Source of the DNA: Clostridia bacterium
GTDB lineage: Bacteria; Bacillota; Clostridia; Christensenellales; CAG-917
NCBI GenBank assembly: GCA_900754695.1
Contig: CAAEDU010000101.1
Span: 1 to 9,495 of the forward strand
Direction of reading: 5' to 3'
DNA length: 9,495 nucleotides
Shown here: positions 6,119 to 9,495 of the stretch, in pieces
Layout: every line of letters begins with the position of its first letter
Numbering within the stretch: position 1 is the first letter of the stretch
Made by a program: the position numbers and the translations under genes
The notes under the pieces: generated by a model
The model's input: only the letters and a program-made list of their open reading frames with translations
Databases searched by the model: none
What the model was told of the DNA's origin: nothing

Positions 6119-6223
6119 CGCCGAACACGGCAGCTCTGCCAGGCGGCACTGCCCTGCCGGTCCTCTCTGCGACGCGTATCTCCCGACAGCCGGACGCACA
6201 CCTGCGCGGCTTACAGAGCATGA

Positions 6224-6252
6224 CAAAAGAGAGCGCGCCGCGCTCTCTTTTG
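6224..6252. terminator. Symmetrical (bidirectional) terminator between convergent units
   Basis: A perfect inverted repeat, CAAAAGAGAGCGCG (6224-6237) and CGCGCTCTCTTTTG (6239-6252), has A-runs and T-runs at its ends and so can terminate in both directions. It lies 90 bases past the stop of the minus-strand three-gene operon and would also back up the GtrA-gene terminator. The rest of 6119-6342 holds no gene that I can support. Confidence 0.75.
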
Positions 6253-6342
6253 ACGTATTGTCCGATTTTCATGCCGCATGCCAAACCTCCGCGCATCGCA
6301 GCGGAGCGGCGCAAGCCGTCATGCAGGCGGCGCGAGGGCCCG

Positions 6343-7494
6343 TTACGCCTTGGGCACTACGATCTCCATGTCCGAATCGGGATAAGTGCAGCAGGGGTGG
6401 ATGTAGCCGAACTTCCCGTCCGCGAGTCTGCGCTTGTCAGCGCCGGCGATGGAGAATTTGCCGGCAACGAGCCTGCTGTGGCAGAAACCGCAGCCGCCCG
6501 CGCGGCACTTGGACGGCACTTTCAGCCCCGCCCTTTCCATGGCGACGAGCAAGGTTTCACCTGCGTCCGCCTTCACTTTGAACGTATCGAAGCCGATATG
6601 CACGGTGAGGTCGTACACCGCGGGCGCGGCGTCGCGCACTCCCACGCAGTTCGCCTCTTTCTTGACGCGTTTCAGCGGCAGACCGAGGGGCGCGAGCTCC
6701 TTGTCCTGGAAGGCGTACATCGCGGAAGGTCCGCACATCATCACGGTGAAATCGCCGTCAACGTACTTCTTCACGAGGGCGAGATTCACAAATCCGTGCT
6801 CACAGCCTTCTTCCTCCTTCTCGGTCACGTACACGACCTTGAACTTGCCGGGCATTTGCGCCGCAAGGGCGTCGAGCCTGCTCCTGAATGCGAGATCGGC
6901 AGCCGTCTTTGCCCCGTAGAACAGCGTGAGCGAATAGTCGTCGGTGCCGTCCGCAAGCGCCTGCGCCATGCTGTAGAAGGGAGTGATGCCGCTGCCGCCC
7001 GCGATCGCAACGATCTGCTTCGCGTCCTTGATCGGCTCGTAGCAGAAATCACCGGACGGATCGCCTATGACAAACTTGTCGCCCGGCTTCGCGTTGTCGA
7101 AGAGCCATTCGCTGAAAAATCCCGCTTTCTTGACGGTGAACGCGGCTTTTTTCGCAAGCGCTTCACGGGGCGAGGACGAGAAGGCGTAGGGACGGGACAC
7201 TTCGCTCCCGCCCGCGTTGCAGCCGAGAGTGGCGTACTGACCGGCGCGGAAGTAGAAAGGCTTCTCCGTTTCGAAGACGTACGTCTTCATGTCCGCGGTT
7301 TCGAGCCTGACTTCGGTGAGAGTCGCGGACTGGTAGCCGGGGTGGAGGATCTTCGCCGTTTCGTTCACCTTATAGGTCGCGGGCAGCGGAGTCGCCGGCG
7401 CTTCCGCCATTATCTTTCTGCGCTTCGGCACCATTTTCTTGAAGCGCAGGAGGTCCATAAATCCGAAAATCTGTTTCTTGAATACGAATGCCAT
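6343..7494 (-). CDS. NAD(P)H-dependent flavoprotein reductase fused to a C-terminal [2Fe-2S] ferredoxin
   Basis: This 383-residue protein joins a ferredoxin-NADP reductase-like module to a plant-type ferredoxin. Residues about 40-140 form the FAD barrel (RPYAFSSSP, 101-109, binds the flavin). About 155-270 form the nucleotide-binding domain (GGSGITP at 166-172; CGPSAMY at 254-260). Residues 295-383 are the ferredoxin, with ligands C330, C335, C338 and C368 in the pattern C-X4-C-X2-C-X29-C. Electrons should pass between NAD(P)H, FAD, the [2Fe-2S] cluster and a partner protein, as in class-IA/IB oxygenase reductases; no oxygenase is present here. The first 30 residues are basic and hydrophobic (MAFVFKKQIFGFMDLLRFKK) and may form an amphipathic membrane anchor. 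The start has AGGGAGGG at 7503-7510, inside the end of the upstream gene, whose stop is only 4 bases before this ATG, so translation is probably coupled. The upstream flavoenzyme is the likely partner. Confidence 0.88.
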   Translation of the reverse strand: MAFVFKKQIFGFMDLLRFKKMVPKRRKIMAEAPATPLPATYKVNETAKILHPGYQSATLTEVRLETADMKTYVFETEKPFYFRAGQYATLGCNAGGSEVSRPYAFSSSPREALAKKAAFTVKKAGFFSEWLFDNAKPGDKFVIGDPSGDFCYEPIKDAKQIVAIAGGSGITPFYSMAQALADGTDDYSLTLFYGAKTAADLAFRSRLDALAAQMPGKFKVVYVTEKEEEGCEHGFVNLALVKKYVDGDFTVMMCGPSAMYAFQDKELAPLGLPLKRVKKEANCVGVRDAAPAVYDLTVHIGFDTFKVKADAGETLLVAMERAGLKVPSKCRAGGCGFCHSRLVAGKFSIAGADKRRLADGKFGYIHPCCTYPDSDMEIVVPKA

Positions 7495-7498
7495 AAGT

Positions 7499-9025
7499 TC
7501 AGCCCTCCCTCTTGATGTCGCCGACGGTCTGCCTGCCGGAGATGTCGCCCGCGAAATACGCGCTGGAATAGCCGGACAATCTCATCGCGTAAGCGCTGCC
7601 GAAACGCAGTCCGCGCACGCGGTGGTCCTCCGCCATCATCTGGAGCCTGGGCATGAGCCCGTCCCAATACTGCGATTCGTAGCCGTAGATCACGCCCTGC
7701 GGATGTCCGCAGTAACGCGCGTACGTCATCGGCGTCGCGACCGAGATCTCCTCTATACTGTCGCGGATCTTCGCGCCGGTATCGTGCTCGAAGCGCGAGA
7801 TCATCTTGTCCGCGACGTAATTCTTGGTCTTGTAATAGTTTTCGGGAGTCACATTCGCCCAGTCGTCGGACATGTAGAGCGTGGTGAAGTACATCATGCA
7901 GGTGCCCTCCGGCGAGCAGTCGGGAAGCGCGCGGTTAAGGCATACCGTCGCCTGCACGCTGTTGTCCTTTATCGTCCGCATCCTGTCGTACTGCGCGACG
8001 GAATCCATCGTGTCGTAAAGGAAATAGTTGTGGTTCTCGATGCCGAGTTCGTCGGCGGATTTGTTGAGCCCCAGGAACATGGTGAAGCCTCTTCCCGCGA
8101 ATTTGCGCGAATTGGATGCACGCACCTCCGACTCCGGCACCTTGTCCATCATCCTGCCGAACACGACGTGCGGCGAGCAGTTCGCCACGACGTGGCGCGT
8201 CTCAATCTCCGTCCCGTCGTCCAGCACGACGGCGCGCACTCCGCCGTCCTTCGGATCGGTGAGTATCTTCACCGCTTCGGTGTTGAACAGGACGTCGCCG
8301 CCGAGTTCGAGTATGCGTTCGGTCAGCGCGAGAGAGATCTCGTGCGAACGGGACTTCGGCATGCTCGCGCCGCGCAGGATGTAGCGGTTGACCATGGACG
8401 CGTAATGCACAAAGCTCAGGTCGTCGCAATGCGCGCCCAGGTAGCACCAGTACGCCGTGAGGATGTCGACGGCTTTCTTCGGCATTTTGAGCGCCTTGAG
8501 CACTTCGTTCACGGAGTAGGAACCGCACCTCACGAAGTTGCCGTAATCGCGCACCATCACCTTGGGATCAGCATTGCCGTTGACCGACGCGGTGTAAGCC
8601 TGTCCGAGCCTGATCTCCTCCGCCAGTTCGAAAAATTCCGTGACGGATTTGCGGCTGCCGGGCACATAGCTCTCCATCTTGTCGATGAAGGCTTTCACGC
8701 CGAAAGGCATCGTCGCGTCGAGCTTTTCCGCCTGCGAGATCACGCGGTACGCCTCCGGGATCTGCACCCACTCGATCTTGTCCGTCACTCCGAGTTCGTC
8801 GAAGAGCACGCGGACGTCGCCCGCGTTGTCGGCGGTACCGAAGTCGTTGAGCTCGTGCAAAGACGCCTCGAACTCGAACCGCCCCCTTCTGAAGCTGGTC
8901 GCGAAGCCGCCGGGAATGTTGTGCTTTTCCACAAGCAGCACCCGCGCTCCGCCCTGCAGCAGCCTGATCGCTGCGGTAAGTCCGCCGTTACCCGCACCGA
9001 TAACGACGGCGTCGTATTTTCTCAT
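7499..9025 (-). CDS. Phytoene desaturase/retinol saturase-like FAD oxidoreductase (COG1233 type)
   Basis: This 508-residue protein opens with a clear FAD-binding Rossmann motif (VVIGAGNGGLTAA at 8-20, acidic end E33) and IPGGFATSFRRGRFEFEASLHEL (37-59), the arrangement typical of the CrtI/RetSat amine-oxidase-like flavoproteins. The second FAD contact is near the C-terminus (YFAGDISGRQTVGD at 490-503). Family members desaturate carotenoids or saturate C=C bonds of retinol and other hydrophobic substrates. The length is normal and there is no signal peptide. The start follows AGGAGG five bases upstream. It is the middle gene of a minus-strand operon, 39 bases after the PPC gene and 4 bases before the ferredoxin-reductase fusion. 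No other carotenoid gene is visible, so carotenoid synthesis is unlikely. In a probable anaerobe the neighbouring reductase makes a reductive (saturase) role plausible, but this is inference, and the substrate is unknown. Confidence 0.8.
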   Translation of the reverse strand: MRKYDAVVIGAGNGGLTAAIRLLQGGARVLLVEKHNIPGGFATSFRRGRFEFEASLHELNDFGTADNAGDVRVLFDELGVTDKIEWVQIPEAYRVISQAEKLDATMPFGVKAFIDKMESYVPGSRKSVTEFFELAEEIRLGQAYTASVNGNADPKVMVRDYGNFVRCGSYSVNEVLKALKMPKKAVDILTAYWCYLGAHCDDLSFVHYASMVNRYILRGASMPKSRSHEISLALTERILELGGDVLFNTEAVKILTDPKDGGVRAVVLDDGTEIETRHVVANCSPHVVFGRMMDKVPESEVRASNSRKFAGRGFTMFLGLNKSADELGIENHNYFLYDTMDSVAQYDRMRTIKDNSVQATVCLNRALPDCSPEGTCMMYFTTLYMSDDWANVTPENYYKTKNYVADKMISRFEHDTGAKIRDSIEEISVATPMTYARYCGHPQGVIYGYESQYWDGLMPRLQMMAEDHRVRGLRFGSAYAMRLSGYSSAYFAGDISGRQTVGDIKREG

Positions 9026-9064
9026 TGCAACCTCCTGTTTCCGTGCCCGGCACTCGGCCGCGCC

Positions 9065-9484
9065 TCATAATTCCATAAGATTCAGTCCCGTGCGCTCGTC
9101 GTAGAACCTCGGCACACGGCCGTAAACGGTGTGCAGGACCAGTTCGCACGTCGCGCTGATGACGGCGCGTTTGAGATGTCCGCCGACGGCGGTCCCGTCC
9201 CTCCTGCACGCTGCGGCGTGGATGTGGATGTAGGGGGCGCCGTCCTTTTCGGAGACGGTGCCGAGGAGGGACGTGATCTCCATGGGCTCGCGGAACGTGT
9301 TGTCGAAATACTTCTTGGCTTTGACGTCATAGACGGAGACGGCGATGTCGTCGGCGGCGCCGATGCCGCTCACGCTCGCGAACGTCACGCCTTCGCGCTC
9401 CGCTATCTCCGCGAGCGACGACAGCACTTCTTCGCCCGCTTCCAGACGTACGGCAATGTCTTCGCCGAAGCGTTTGTATTTCAT
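9065..9484 (-). CDS. PPC/DUF296 domain protein (PD1-like)
   Basis: This 139-residue protein is a single PPC (plants and prokaryotes conserved, DUF296) domain. Visible hallmarks are GEDIAVRLEAGEEVLSSL at 7-24, SVSGIGAADDIAVSVYD at 37-53, MEITSLLGTVSEKDG at 68-82, HIHAAACRRDGTAVGGHL at 87-104 and VPRFYDERTGLNLMEL at the end. The three conserved histidines H87, H89 and H103 are likely metal ligands. Database entries often call such proteins DNA-binding by analogy with plant AHL proteins, but the bacterial single-domain form has no AT-hook and its role is unclear. The start follows GAGGTG six bases or fewer upstream, at the very edge of the window. As first visible gene of the operon it may be a regulatory or metal/ligand-binding accessory of the two redox enzymes. 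Its promoter lies outside the window. Confidence 0.88.
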   Translation of the reverse strand: MKYKRFGEDIAVRLEAGEEVLSSLAEIAEREGVTFASVSGIGAADDIAVSVYDVKAKKYFDNTFREPMEITSLLGTVSEKDGAPYIHIHAAACRRDGTAVGGHLKRAVISATCELVLHTVYGRVPRFYDERTGLNLMEL

Positions 9485-9495
9485 AATTCACCTCA

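Noticed and set aside
7499..9025. Carotenoid biosynthesis gene crtI
   Set aside because: The fold fits, but no phytoene synthase or other carotenoid gene is present, and the linkage to a ferredoxin reductase and a PPC gene points to another substrate.

Overview
The window is GC-rich bacterial chromosome with dense coding. Its genes have strong Shine-Dalgarno sites (AGGAGG-type), vegetative sigma-A-like promoters sitting in short AT-rich islands, and GC-rich intrinsic terminators. The gene content (an enoate-reductase-type old yellow enzyme with a [4Fe-4S] cluster, a short methylglyoxal synthase, a YbaK/EbsC deacylase, an M28 peptidase with membrane segments) suggests an anaerobic, high-GC member of the Bacillota, probably class Clostridia and possibly gut-derived. 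This taxonomic call is inference. I see no mobile element, CRISPR array, rRNA or tRNA.

Layout from left to right. A perfect GC hairpin at 1-25 probably terminates the first gene. 59-2110 (-) encodes a multidomain NADH:flavin oxidoreductase of the 2-enoate reductase/2,4-dienoyl-CoA reductase type. An intergenic stretch of about 320 bases follows. 2479-3756 (-) encodes an M28 zinc peptidase interrupted by membrane segments, with its own terminator, a good promoter and a palindrome over the -10 box. 3994-4371 (-) is methylglyoxal synthase (mgsA), with a near-consensus promoter and its own terminator. 4531-5010 (-) is a YbaK/EbsC-type aminoacyl-tRNA deacylase. 5210-6058 (+), the only plus-strand gene, is a GtrA-family four-helix membrane protein with long acidic tails, ending at a terminator. 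A second, symmetrical terminator at 6224-6252 separates it from the convergent operon on its right.

6343-9484 (-) is a three-gene operon read right to left: a PPC/DUF296 protein, a phytoene-desaturase/retinol-saturase-like FAD oxidoreductase, and an NAD(P)H-dependent flavoprotein reductase fused to a plant-type [2Fe-2S] ferredoxin. The last two are separated by only 4 bases and are probably translationally coupled. The simplest reading is a small electron-transfer module: the ferredoxin-reductase fusion moves electrons from or to NAD(P)H for the FAD enzyme, which acts on an unknown hydrophobic unsaturated substrate. With the enoate reductase at the other end, the window holds two separate flavin systems suited to C=C bond redox chemistry. 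The three-gene module is the best candidate for something undescribed. The other genes look like independent single-gene transcription units.
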